Shown: piece after piece, positions 53,591-63,081 of the stretch | Numbering within the stretch: the first letter of the stretch is position 1 | How the letters are laid out: the number at the start of each line of letters is the position of its first letter | Assembly (NCBI GenBank): GCA_037349315.1 | Contig: JBAIAC010000133.1 | Location: 248,001 to 312,000, forward strand | Source: Chelydra serpentina | Lineage: Eukaryota; Chordata; Testudines; Chelydridae | Direction: 5' to 3' | DNA: 64,000 nt | Notes under the pieces: generated by a model | Seen by the model: only the letters and a program-made list of their open reading frames with translations | Databases searched by the model: none | What the model was told of the DNA's origin: nothing | Program-made: the position numbers and the translations under genes

Positions 53591-54009
53591 ACAAAATCGA
53601 TGAGTTGAGCAGAACTTTATTGGTTGCAAATGCAAATCCCCCCGCCCCCCCGACCCTATTTTGCTAAACCAGAGCTCGTTTCTCATAAGACTGGGCCTCT
53701 GTCTTAGGGAGGGAGAGGGCCCAGAGTCCGTCGACATGCGCCCATGTTTTGTCAGCCTGGCTGTGTCAGGCGGGGGTGTGAACCCCCCCCCCCCCCCAGT
53801 GAGGTAGCTCAGAAACCCCCCTTCAGCCCCCGGTGTCATGAGGGAAGGAGATAGAGCTGCAGGGACGGAAAAGTTCCTCCTGTCTCATATGCCGTCTGCA
53901 CTAGGGGGTTCTGCTGGGGCTGCTAGACTGGGGAGGCGTTTGTCGTGGGCATTGGTCACAGAACAGTACCTGAGACAGATGGCAAGGGGGAGTGGCTATA
54001 CAGAGACTG

Positions 54010-54270
54010 ATGGCGCATCTACACGGCAAAGACCACTCCTGGTGCTGAGTCTCAGAGCCCTGGGCAACAGACTCGGCTAAAAATAGCCATGTAGACGCAC
54101 CTGAGCCGGAGTCTGGGCTCCGAGACCCTCCCCCCCTTGCTGGGTTTTGAGGCTCCAGGCCCCAGCCTGAACGTCTACACAGCTATGGTGAGCCCCGCGC
54201 CCCGCGCCCTAGAGCCGAGCTCTGAGACTCGACCCCGGAGGTTTGCCCTGGCAGTGTGGACGTTCCCCAG
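54010..54270. repeat. MITE-like repeat fragments
   Basis: 'gcgcatctacacggcaaag', 'gccatgtagacgcacctg', 'ctgaacgtctacacagc' and 'gcagtgtggacgttccc' are repeated 'gtctacac'-type cores alternating in orientation, around gctccgag-rich sequence. Old, overlaid copies. Confidence 0.5.
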
Positions 54271-54439
54271 GGACGCGCCCAGGGGCCCACAGCGGATTCG
54301 GAGCAGTGCGGAGGCTTGCACGCCGGTCTCTTAAACAGGCACCTAATGCCCTCACCTCCTTCCGCTCCCAGGGAGCCCCCTAATAACCACCCAGCATGTG
54401 TCCCCCCACTCACGCAGCCCTGCTGTGGCTAGTGATCAG

Positions 54440-54720
54440 GGGAAAGGGGAACGGAAATTCACTTTCCACGTGCCGCGGAGAAACACCAGGGAGCAGAAAA
54501 ATAACTTGCAAGTTTATGAAAAATACCTCGCCCGGGCCTTCCTTCCCTGATTAATAACGGGGCGGGCTGGAGGGTTCCACCCCAGCACTTCAGCTCCACG
54601 GCAGGGCTCTGGCTTATTAACATTTCTTGGTATGCAATTACTGGGACGCCTCTTTGCTCCATTCCCGCGCCCCTGCCGGAGTGACCTCTATTCTGTGGTA
54701 ATTAACTGTGAGCCAGGAGC
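54440..54720. promoter_or_regulatory. Weak candidate conserved element
   Basis: 'agaaaaataacttgcaag', 'ccctgattaataacgggg' and 'tggtaattaactgtgag' lie in a repeat-free stretch. Compositional evidence only. Confidence 0.25.
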
Positions 54721-54939
54721 AGAGGTGCTCAGCACCGCTGGCCCAGACCCTGCCTGCTTTGCGGAGGGCGGTTTGCTAAGAATCGCAAGTCATTGGTGTT
54801 TTGGGGCTGTGGATTCAGACCCATGGACAGAGGGAATTAATTGAGGGCCCACCGATGAGCGATTCGAGGCCAGGCACAGGGGAATGGATTTATTAGCAGC
54901 AGCAGTTATAACGTTTGCTGCTCTGGATTTTGCCTGAAG

Positions 54940-55003
54940 ATCTCAAAGGGCAGTCAGGGTCATTATCCCCCATGGGGAAACTGAGGCACAGAGGGGAAGG
55001 TGC
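54940..55003 (-). repeat. MIR-like SINE split by a younger SINE
   Basis: 'tggggaaactgaggcacagagg' is interrupted at 55003/55004 by the CR1-tailed SINE. The continuation of the MIR-like copy beyond 55185 is short and diverged. Confidence 0.65.
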
Positions 55004-55184
55004 GGGGGAGGGATAGCTCAGTGGTTTGAGCATTGGCCTGCTAAACCCAGGGTTGTGAGTTCAATCCTTGAGGGACCATTTAGGGATCTGGGGCAAAAAT
55101 TGGGGATTGGTCCTGCTTTGAGCAGGGGGTTGGACTAGATGACCGCCTAAGGTCCCTTCCAACCTTGATATTCTATGATTCTAA
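55004..55184 (+). mobile_element. tRNA-derived SINE with CR1-like tail (turtle polIII/SINE type)
   Basis: Starts 'gggggagggatagctcag' and contains an A box (tagctcagtggtttgagc) and a B box (gagttcaatcc). Its tail 'gagcagggggttggactag ... ccttgatattctatgattct' matches the CR1 3' end at 21.39-21.48 kb. About 180 bp, complete, and nearly identical to the copy at 28.17-28.35 kb, so both are fairly young. Inserted into a MIR-like fragment. Confidence 0.94.
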
Positions 55185-55438
55185 TAAGAGCCCTGCCTTC
55201 CTCGAGGGAGCCACTGTTCAGCGCGCGGGGACCTTAACCCCCAGCTCCCGTGGCCACCCTCCACGCTGGCCTCTTGCCTAGTGACCAGCAGGCTTTTGGG
55301 TAGCGAAACCTGGTAGCACCCCGGTGAGTCATGCTCTGCACCTGGGGCTGGCTGATTAATTAGTCGCCCCCTGGCCAGAGGAGGCGGAGCTCGGTGGTGT
55401 AATTAGTCTGAGGGAGCTCAGCTGGCTGGCTGATTGGC

Positions 55439-55459
55439 GGGGGGGGGGGGGGGGGGGGG
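55439..55459 (+). repeat. G homopolymer, 21 bases
   Basis: The longest G run noticed in the window. Its true length in the genome may differ from the assembly. Confidence 0.95.
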
Positions 55460-55965
55460 ATGGTGTTTGGTGGAGAGAAAGTCGAACAGACAGGGAGCAG
55501 CGGAGGAAGACCTCGCCAGGAGGTTACAGTCCTGCCTGGGGAACCCCGAGGCAGGGAGCTTAGGGGGAGCCTGGGGAGGGCAGAAGGGCCAGTCGTAGTT
55601 TGAAGCCTTGTTTGGACTTTCCCAGGCACTTGTTTGTGTGGCCTTGGGTCGGGTTTAGACTTTCCGGAGGGGGAGCTGGGGGAAGACGCCAGCTGAGACA
55701 GGTGATTGTGGGGGGCTAAGCCAGGGGGAGCCCAGTCGGGGCGCCAGGAACGGGCACCCTGTGAGCAGAGCCAAGGGGGCGCCAGGTGGCGAGAGGCGCT
55801 ACGCCACGCCTCAAACCCACTGGGGATCTGGCCCTACGTCCGCAATATGGACTACACCTTCATCTAAGGGGCTGATCCTGGGCCCCTGGAGGTAGGTGAC
55901 CAAAACTCCCCTGGGTTTCGCTGCGAGCAGGATTGGGCCCAAACTTTCCCCCCATGTCTCTGATT
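55460..55965. other. Unassigned interval
   Basis: GC-rich. No gene or named repeat recognised. Confidence 0.3.
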
Positions 55966-55967
55966 GT

Positions 55968-56090
55968 AAACTCCTGGGGGGCAGGGACCGTGTCCTCCTG
56001 TGTATTTGTACAGCTCCTAGCGCCGTGGGGCTTGGCTCTCCGCTGGGGAGTCTAGCTGCTACCATACCGCTGACCCCGCTGTCGTATGCA
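55968..56090 (+). repeat. MIR-like SINE tail
   Basis: 'gattgtaaactcctgggg', 'gtatttgtacagctcctagc' and 'gtctagctgctaccatacc'. Confidence 0.8.
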
Positions 56091-56129
56091 CCTGGCCCCA
56101 TTACCAGAGTCTCTGAGCACCTAACAATC

Positions 56130-56345
56130 TCCCGTTGATCCTCACAACACGGCTAGGAAGTAGGGAGGGTGGGGCGAGCATCCTCCATGTACAGCCGGAG
56201 AACGGAGCATAGAGAGCCAACGGTCTGGATCCTCAAAGGTATTTAGGCTCCTAACTCCCCTAGAAATCAATGGGGTAAGGATCTGAACCCCAAGCTCTAG
56301 AGTCCCAGGCTAGCCCTCTAACCGCTGGGCCAGCCTTCCTCTCAT
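56130..56345 (-). repeat. MIR-like SINE, diverged
   Basis: 'tgatcctcacaacacggc', 'tacagccggagaacggag' and 'ctctaaccgctgggccagcc' form an inverted tail, core and head with an inserted phrase in the middle. Confidence 0.6.
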
Positions 56346-56429
56346 GACACCACGGGGGTCATCCCTGAATTATCCTGGCACGGGAACGGTCGGGGGCCCG
56401 TGACTTGTTCTCGTGGCCGATCCCGTGTT

Positions 56430-56960
56430 GCTTGCGAAGCCTGTCCCTTTAACAGGTCTCCTGAATCCCCCAATCCCCCCACTCTCCCTGCTCAGCGGCG
56501 CAGGGAACCGGCGCCTGTCGCCAGCCGATCGATCCGTCACCGTGACGGGGATTATCAAAGTTTCCCCCACAAAAGGGCTCGTCACGGAATTGTGCCGCCA
56601 TGAAAGGAACGGCCCCGGGCGCTCCGTGTTCCTGTCAAGGCGGCTGCCTCCCCTCAGACGCGCCGGCTCCTCATTTGCATGGCAAAAAAAAAAGAAAATA
56701 AAATCCAATCCAATCCATTTCCATAACAACCCGCCCGCGGGGAATCCCCTCCTCCCGCAGCGGGGATGTGCCACCACGCGGGGAGGCCGGCGCGCCAGAT
56801 CGGAGCCCGTCGGGCAGCGCTTTGAGAGGGGAGTGAAGATCCCCCAGCGACGGGCGCTCCCTCCAAGTGGGGGAGCTTTTCTTCTTTCCTCATTACCTGA
56901 TTTTCTCCTAATTAGCGCCAGGGCAGGCCAAGGAGATTGACGCCTCCCTTGAGCTCCGGG
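56430..56960. promoter_or_regulatory. Candidate conserved regulatory element with TCF/LEF- and octamer-like sites
   Basis: Repeat-free stretch with 'gggattatcaaagtttcccc' (a TCF/LEF-like TATCAAAG core), 'ctcatttgcatggc' (a perfect ATTTGCAT octamer), 'caatccaatccatttccat' and 'cctaattagcgcc' (homeodomain core). Also CpG-rich. The mix of developmental-type sites in unique DNA suggests an enhancer or a distal promoter. Inference only. Confidence 0.4.
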
Positions 56961-57119
56961 ATTCGGGAAAGCAGCAGGAAGAGCGGCTAACCTGCCGTGA
57001 AGGAGCATCGGCTCCCCTCCAGAGGTACCATCGGCCTGGTTCAATGGGCTCTTAGCCTCTTGGATGCGCACTGAGCCCAGCGGGATCCAAAGCCGCGGGG
57101 TGGCCTGCTGTGTCGGAGC

Positions 57120-57240
57120 ACGGGGGTGGCTGATTTCATGGTTCAGGTGCTAGGCTAAGGTTTGGAAGACCTGGGTTCAGCTCCTGGATGGACGGCAGAT
57201 GCCCTGCCTGACTTTGGGCAGGCCCAGGTCGTGAAAGGCA
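57120..57240 (+). repeat. MIR-like SINE fragment
   Basis: 'gtgctaggctaaggtttgg', 'agacctgggttcagctcc' and 'cctgactttgggcaggcc' are a head and core. Confidence 0.6.
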
Positions 57241-57509
57241 AAGTAACCCCTACCCCCCGTGTGTACACTTCACCCGAAGCCCAGGTCTGTGGGCCACGGG
57301 CTTGTGGACTCGATGTAAACCTGAGTTTACGATGGCTGGAGCCAGGTTGCTGCAGGATGCATTCAGGGGGAGGAATTACAGCACCATCCCCCCGTACCAT
57401 ACCCATGAAAAGTCTCCCTTCTGTAGTAGTCACCAGACTCGCCTCTACTTAGCTTGCAAAATCAGAGGTCTGCCCCGAGGTGGAAGAGTTGTGTTTATAG
57501 ATTGACCCC

Positions 57510-57655
57510 TCCCTACCAAGGAGATTTGAACATGGACATTTCAGCACTAAAATACAGGCCTCTACCACTTGAGCTGAAGGATTAGCTCTGTTAATTGGCA
57601 GCAGTAGTAGGCTGTTATCCTCTGCGTGGAGCAGACGAAGTGGGGTTTGGGTGAT
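57510..57655 (-). repeat. S2-like repeat with readable tRNA-like head
   Basis: On the minus strand 'tcaagtggtagaggcc' (A-box-like) and 'catgttcaaatctcc' (B-box-like) are about 40 bases apart, followed by a divergent tail. It shows that the S2 family is headed by a tRNA-derived sequence different from that of the MIR-like SINEs. Confidence 0.6.
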
Positions 57656-57769
57656 GCCCAGCTTTGCTAGTGCACTCCAAGTCTATGACAAATGCTTGCA
57701 GCCCTAGTGCCGTTTGCTCAGGCGCGATGTGCTATTGGCCTCCACGTGCGAACTTCTGGAAGGCGCTTA

Positions 57770-57970
57770 CGTCTTTTAACGCCGCTTTTATTTGGCGTGT
57801 TTGTTTGTTTGTTTGCCTGGCGGGCTCGGCTCTCGGACAGAGGTGCTAATAAAGCAGACGGGCCGTCATGTGGGATTAGATCATGTTCGTGTTAACACGC
57901 TGTTTTCTTTAAATAAATAATTGTCCCCAAACTTGCATTCAATTATTAAACAAAACACTGGTCTAATCCT
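57770..57970. promoter_or_regulatory. AT-rich unique island, candidate conserved element
   Basis: 'cttttatttggcgtgtttg', 'gttaacacgctgttttc', 'aaataaataattgtcccc' and 'gcattcaattattaaac' form a repeat-free island with forkhead- and homeodomain-like cores. Function is inference. Confidence 0.35.
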
Positions 57971-58309
57971 CTTGTTCCAGCGATGAAGCTGCCGGAGGAC
58001 TTCTGGCTTTCTGTTTCCCAGCGGCTACATGACCTTCTCTCAGCCCTTGGGAATCCTGAGGTCAAGGCCTCGGGTTCAAAGTCTCCTCTTGGCTTAGGAT
58101 CTCCATGTTGCCAACACCTCTCCAGCCTGGATCGCTGAACTGGAAGACCTGGGCAAACAGGGCTTGCTGCATTCAGCACTTCTGCTTGGAATCAGGAAAC
58201 ACTGTTACGTGGTGTTTTTTTGCAGGCATCAAAGATGTGATGAGTTGGGAATTTTATGGGTATCGCCCTGTGGTACTGTGGCTATTTGGAACTTCTGGGA
58301 GGTAGCAGG

Positions 58310-58450
58310 GGTAGAATTCAGAGCTCTGTCAGCACAGGCCCTAATCCCTGGAGCCAAAGGAGAATCCCCACTCCCTGCTGGCAGTATAGGGTCTATGACA
58401 CTGAGTTGGGGTGTTGTGATTCCATCCCACAGAGGGCAGTGATGACTCAC
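58310..58450 (-). repeat. tRNA-derived SINE-like repeat S2
   Basis: 'gagccaaaggagaatcccc', 'gcagtatagggtctatgac' and 'gattccatcccacagagggc' form the clearest S2 copy in the window. Confidence 0.7.
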
Positions 58451-59045
58451 ACTCACAAGCCAGTTCACTGCAATGTTTACTTGCCCCTCGGAGGTGAGCA
58501 GCAGCAAGCCAAACCTCCCAACACACAGCTAAGCCAACGTGAGAGACGCCGAACAGCGGTCCGTTCTGTTCTTGTAACCTATGCAGTCTTTGGCCTCTTT
58601 GCTGAGACTGCCGGCCGGGGGTTTGGCTTTTTGTGACCCGTGTTTGCTTCTGAACCTGTTTGTTTTTAACCCTTACTATTCTGGATGTTCTTGTTATTGA
58701 CAAAAATGTCTGAACTCTGGATCCCTGTACCTCTCACCCCTCCTTTGCCTCTCTGCAGCTCCCCTCGTGAGTTACCTGCATTCGCCTTCTACAACTCTCT
58801 GTCTAGGGGAGCCGACCCTGGCCTCCTGCCCAGCATCTGAGTGGCTCGACCGTTGTTTGTTAGGGGCCACGTTCATCAGCCTTGTGGCGTTTGTCCTCCA
58901 CCTAGGAAAGCAGTTTCTTCTTCTGCAGCTGGATCTGTTTGACAGGGGAAATACACACCTCACCCCTGCTGCCCTTTGCTTTGCATGCAGCAGGAGAATC
59001 ATTAGACGCGGAAGGTTTGCTACTTGCACTGCCTAGGATATAACC
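58451..59045. other. Unassigned interval
   Basis: No gene or named repeat recognised. Confidence 0.3.
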
Positions 59046-59109
59046 AACAAAGGGGCACGCACTCCACCGCAACATCCAGTCCCTTTTTTAGAAACCCTGC
59101 TAAGCTCTC

Positions 59110-59310
59110 GCCCTTGGGGATATCATGTGGCAATGAGTTCCACAGGTTAAACCGTGCATTGTGGGCGAGCGGGGAGTTTTACTTTGGACTGGTTTTAAAT
59201 ACGCTGCCTTTCTAATGAATTGACAGTCCCTTTGTTCTTGCATTAGGAGAGACTGAATAGCACTGACAGGTTAATGAGAAAGAGATGAAAAGATCACATT
59301 CATTTGGGAC
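59110..59310 (-). mobile_element. CR1 ORF2 fragment, old
   Basis: 'gtggcaatgagttccacagg', 'ctggttttaaatacgctgcc' and 'ctttgttcttgcattagg' correspond to inverted C-terminal ORF2 sequence of CR1. No 3' end is present. Confidence 0.75.
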
Positions 59311-60035
59311 GCGAGTAAGTGTTTTCAGCCATCCGGTTAGCTTTCCGTCTGCAAGCCAGTCAGGCAGACACACCTCGCAGAACATCCCCAAGACAAGGCA
59401 AAAGGGAAAGTCAAAGTCCTTCATCCTGCAAGAAACTCCCCCCCCACACTTTTGTTAATTCCGAGTCTCTCCCAGGTAACGTGGGGCAGGTCCACCAGAC
59501 ATTACCCCCATGGGTTGTTCTTTCATCAGACGTCCTGGAGCGAGGCAGGGAGACCTGCAGCAACACCCCAAGGTGCTGTAAGAAGCGATGGTAGGGCGTC
59601 CGGTGGTGGAGATCTGCTCTCTGGGGCTGTTGTACTGAACTGGAGGGGCTGCCGTCTCCCGGGCTGGAGATGGTGTGAGATGCGGGTTCCCACCTTTGTT
59701 TCAACCCAGCCGGCAGCACTGCGGAGAAAACTTGATTCTGGGCCGTGTATCGTCAGCCTCTTGCAGAGGGCACACGAGATGAAACCCAGCATCTGTCACA
59801 GATCAAACGCCGCTACCTCCTCCCTCCGGCACCTCGGCTGCGGGCCCATAGGGGAAAAACACTAGCCAGGCTGCACAAAGATTTTGAGCGATGGCCTACA
59901 AACCTCCGGAGGGCCCAGTCCTGCTCTCAAGGGCACTGATTTTCTGCTAGTGTATCCCTAGAGCTGATTGCAACAACGCCAGGTATTATTCGGCAGATGA
60001 TCGCAGTCCCCGCCCGCAGTCCTGGGTCCCTGTCC
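59311..60035. other. Unassigned interval
   Basis: No gene or named repeat recognised. Several open frames on both strands have no signature. Confidence 0.3.
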
Positions 60036-60039
60036 AAGG

Positions 60040-60225
60040 GACGCTCGAGAGTGAAACGTTACAGCGGTGTAGCTACGGCTTGCAGGGGTGTGAAAAATCC
60101 CTCGCTGTAGTGAAACCCCCCTAGTCCCTGGTGTAGACAGCGCTAGGTGGACAGAGCCCCCGCTCCGGCCTCTCGGGGAGGTGGATTAACCACAGCGAGT
60201 GTCAATCACAGTTGCCAACTTTCAC
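60040..60225. mobile_element. MITE-like DNA transposon fragment
   Basis: 'gcggtgtagctacggcttg', 'caggggtgtgaaaaatccc', 'ctggtgtagacagcgctagg' and 'cggggaggtggattaacc' are the reverse complement of the interior at 53.35-53.46 kb. Confidence 0.6.
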
Positions 60226-60975
60226 GCGGTAAATAAGCCCCCCGACTTCCACAATGAGCCAAAAATCAAGCTAATCCCATTTCAAGCCAGGGGGGCCCAG
60301 GAAGACAGCCTGCCTGAGATCCCCCTCCAGCACCCGTGCAAAGGCCTTTCTGTGATCGCCAGGAGCAGGGCTGGTACTAGGGGGTAGGCGAGCTGGGCAC
60401 CCAGTCGGGGCACCAGCTCCAGGGGGCGCTGCCACGCCGCTGGGTGGGTGGGACCTTTTTGGGGTCCACTCTGATTGGCCAGCTACATTAGCTCAGCGCG
60501 GGTCGGCGGCCATGTGGGCACCGAAACCGTTTTTTGCCCAGGGCGGCCAAGCGGCTAGGACCACTCCTGGGCCATTTCTCGCGCCAGCTGAGCCGAGGAT
60601 AACTCTGTTTTAACGTTGGCGAAGCCGCCCTGATCTCCTCCCGTTAAACCTGCAGCCACCTCGTTTAGGTCTTTTCCCAGCCTTCCCTCCTCCAGGAGCG
60701 ATTGAATTGCCTCCTTCGCCGTCCATGTCTCATTGCAGGGACGCGCTTTTCCAGCATGATGCTGTTCCACGCGGTTGAGGCACGGGGAATGTATTGTTTT
60801 AATCAGCTCTGCTCCAGGGAAAGAGAGAGAGACAGACAGAGATTCATTGAAAAGGGGCGGGCAGCGTGCTTCTCGGCTTGGAACAGCTGCGTCTGCAAGG
60901 GGTGCTGTGGCACAATTAGCCTCAGTGGCCTGTTGATTCTGAGTGCACGGGGGGCATTGATGGAGGGGAATTAAG
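60226..60975. other. Old repeat debris and unassigned sequence
   Basis: 'gttgccaactttcacgcgg' and 'ccaaaaatcaagctaatccc' (60210-60280), and 'gcaccagctccagggggcg' (60410-60430), look like old high-copy sauropsid repeats, family not named. The remainder, including a (GA)n-like run at 60820-60840, is unassigned. Confidence 0.35.
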
Positions 60976-60979
60976 CTGC

Positions 60980-61260
60980 CTTTGCAACTCCTGTATTCTG
61001 GGCCTCATCTTGTCCCTGCTCTAAATTAGAGCAGCCTCGGGGTTGCTCTAACTGACGCTCCTGCTCCCTCGGGCATGCGGAGAATAGCCATGGCATGGTG
61101 CACATCAGCCATGCCCTCTGTGCCAAGGGCTGGGAGCAGGGCTGGCAATGCAGAGTCCTCCTACCAGCTGGGGTGGCATCTATGTGGAGGGGGCAATATT
61201 TCCACCACCCCCTCACCGCTTCAAGGCCTCTTTATGCTGCCTGCGTGTGACTGAGAATCA
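60980..61260 (+). repeat. Unnamed dispersed repeat, shared with 7120-7420
   Basis: 'ggttgctctaactgacgctc', 'cggagaatagccatggc', 'ggtgcacatcagccatgcc' and 'gggctgggagcagggctgg' parallel the first copy in order and orientation. Confidence 0.55.
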
Positions 61261-61507
61261 GGTCTTGGGTATCTCAGTTTGAGACCTGGGGTTCTGAGAA
61301 CCTGCAGCTCCTTCTGACCTCAGTTGCAGGGGGTTCCTACCTGCCCCTCCTCCCAATAAGTCAATCAATGAGTCCCCCTTCCCCGCAGCTTTCTGGTAAA
61401 TGGCCTCTATTTTGGTCTAACTTAGCAGGCTGCTTCTCACACAGGCTGGGATGCTTTCAACTTCCCAGCCTCTCTGGGGCCAGTCCACCTGCTTCTTGTT
61501 ATTATTT

Positions 61508-61576
61508 ATAGATTCATAGACTACAACATCAGAATGGACCTTTGTGATCATCTAGTCTGACCTCCTGTATGCCTCA
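61508..61576 (-). mobile_element. CR1-like 3' terminus, short
   Basis: 'tagattcatagactacaac' and 'tgatcatctagtctgacctcc' are the inverted terminus of an old CR1 subfamily, directly abutting a MIR-like SINE. Confidence 0.75.
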
Positions 61577-61690
61577 GTTTCCCCCACTGTAAAATGGAGG
61601 CAATGACACCGACCCCCTTTGTTCTGTGCTTGGAGATCTCCTGGTGCAAAGCCCTAGAGAAGAGCTAGGAGTTGTTGTTATTAACACCCA
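61577..61690 (+). repeat. MIR-like SINE, core and tail
   Basis: 'gcctcagtttcccccactg', 'gtaaaatggaggcaatgac', then 'gagctaggagttgttgttatt'. The head is lost at the junction with the CR1 terminus. Confidence 0.75.
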
Positions 61691-63020
61691 GGACGGTGTC
61701 TTAACCACAAAACCAGCTTTTCTTGCTGCAAATACAGACACGTTCCCATAGGTTTCGTATTTTGGACGACATCCCCTTGGCAACACCCGCGGCATTCCCC
61801 AGTTGTCCGAAAGCAATCGCCACACGTGCCTGCCTCCGAGCCGGACCCACCGGAGCTAGCGAAACCTATTGGTCACGTCTGCGTCGGTTCTTAACCCCCA
61901 GCCAAAGCCAAAGCAGGATATTCCCTAGTGCTCTGGGGAGTGTTTGATGAACAGCAGAAGCCCGTACTCAGGAATTTGCCCCGGCACGTCCCCTGGCCAC
62001 GGTGCTTCGGGAAATAAAACTAAATCAGCAACAGAACAGGAGGATTGAAAGTTAAAGGCTCAACTATGAAAGGCCCCTGCTCCGTAGCCAGCTATCCGCC
62101 ATTCATTGCTATTAAACTCCACGACACTGCAGGCTGCTCGGAGCCCTGAGCAAATAACTAGATTTCCTGCTGTCTCCTGGGTTCCCGCCGGACTCTGCTT
62201 AGGGCGACCTCTAGAGGGAGCTGTTTCCAGAGGTCTGAGGCTACCGTGACACCGACACCCGAACGCTTCTCGTTGCGCGATCCAGGCCAGGACATCAGGA
62301 GACCCCCTAGTGGTAAAACCAGGTAGCACAGATTGGTAGCGGGAGAACCACGGGGTCTGGGTTGGGCCCAGCAGCCCTTTTTAAAGGGGAAGCGCGGATT
62401 AAAGCCATAGATGTTCGAGCCAGTGATTGCTGTGGTTCTCGGAGGTTCCAGCCTGGGTCCGTCTCTCCAGGGCGGCAGCTTTTTTGGAAATGGGCTTCCA
62501 CGGCGGAGAAGAGCCAAGATTCGTAACTGAACCCGCTTGCTAACGGACGTGAGGGAGCGTGTCCCACGCTAGCGAAGAGAGTACACTTCCTCAGTTTCCC
62601 TTTCAAGCACTGCCATGGAACGCTTACAGAGCAGGGACAGCTGGGGGGGATTATTCACCAATGAGAATGCTTGAGACCTCTGATGCCACCGAGTCATTTC
62701 AACCAATAGAATTGTTGTATGCAAATGTGATGTAGGGGAAAAGGGGGGGTGTATGATTGAGCTACCCCTGCGGTCCCAATAGCCTCCACTGTTGGTCTGA
62801 GTCCGGCTGTAGCCTACATCACCCCAGCAATTAGAGACAGCCGCCCAGGGGGTTAAACAACCCACTTTCAATTTGTAGGCATAGAGCTTGCTGCTGGGCA
62901 TGAACAAACTTGTGTTGAGTGCAAGGTTACACTGTAAACAAGGGTGTGGCGGGCTGTGCCCTGGAGACAGTGTTTTCGGGCTAGGTGAGATGAGTGGAAA
63001 CACCCTGAACGGAGGAGCTG
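61691..63020. other. Unassigned interval
   Basis: No gene or named repeat recognised over about 1.3 kb. 62395-62520 and 62700-62740 look single-copy. Confidence 0.3.
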
Positions 63021-63030
63021 AGGACACAAG

Positions 63031-63081
63031 CGATTGGTCCTTACACAATCTGCAAAGCAATTGGTCCTTACGCGATCTGTG
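63031..63081 (+). repeat. Short direct repeat with two inverted CCAAT boxes
   Basis: 'attggtccttac(a/g)c(a/g)atctg' occurs at about 63033 and 63060, one unit about 28 bases long. Each copy has ATTGG, the inverted CCAAT box. It could be promoter-like, part of an unrecognised repeat, or a chance duplication. Confidence 0.7.
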
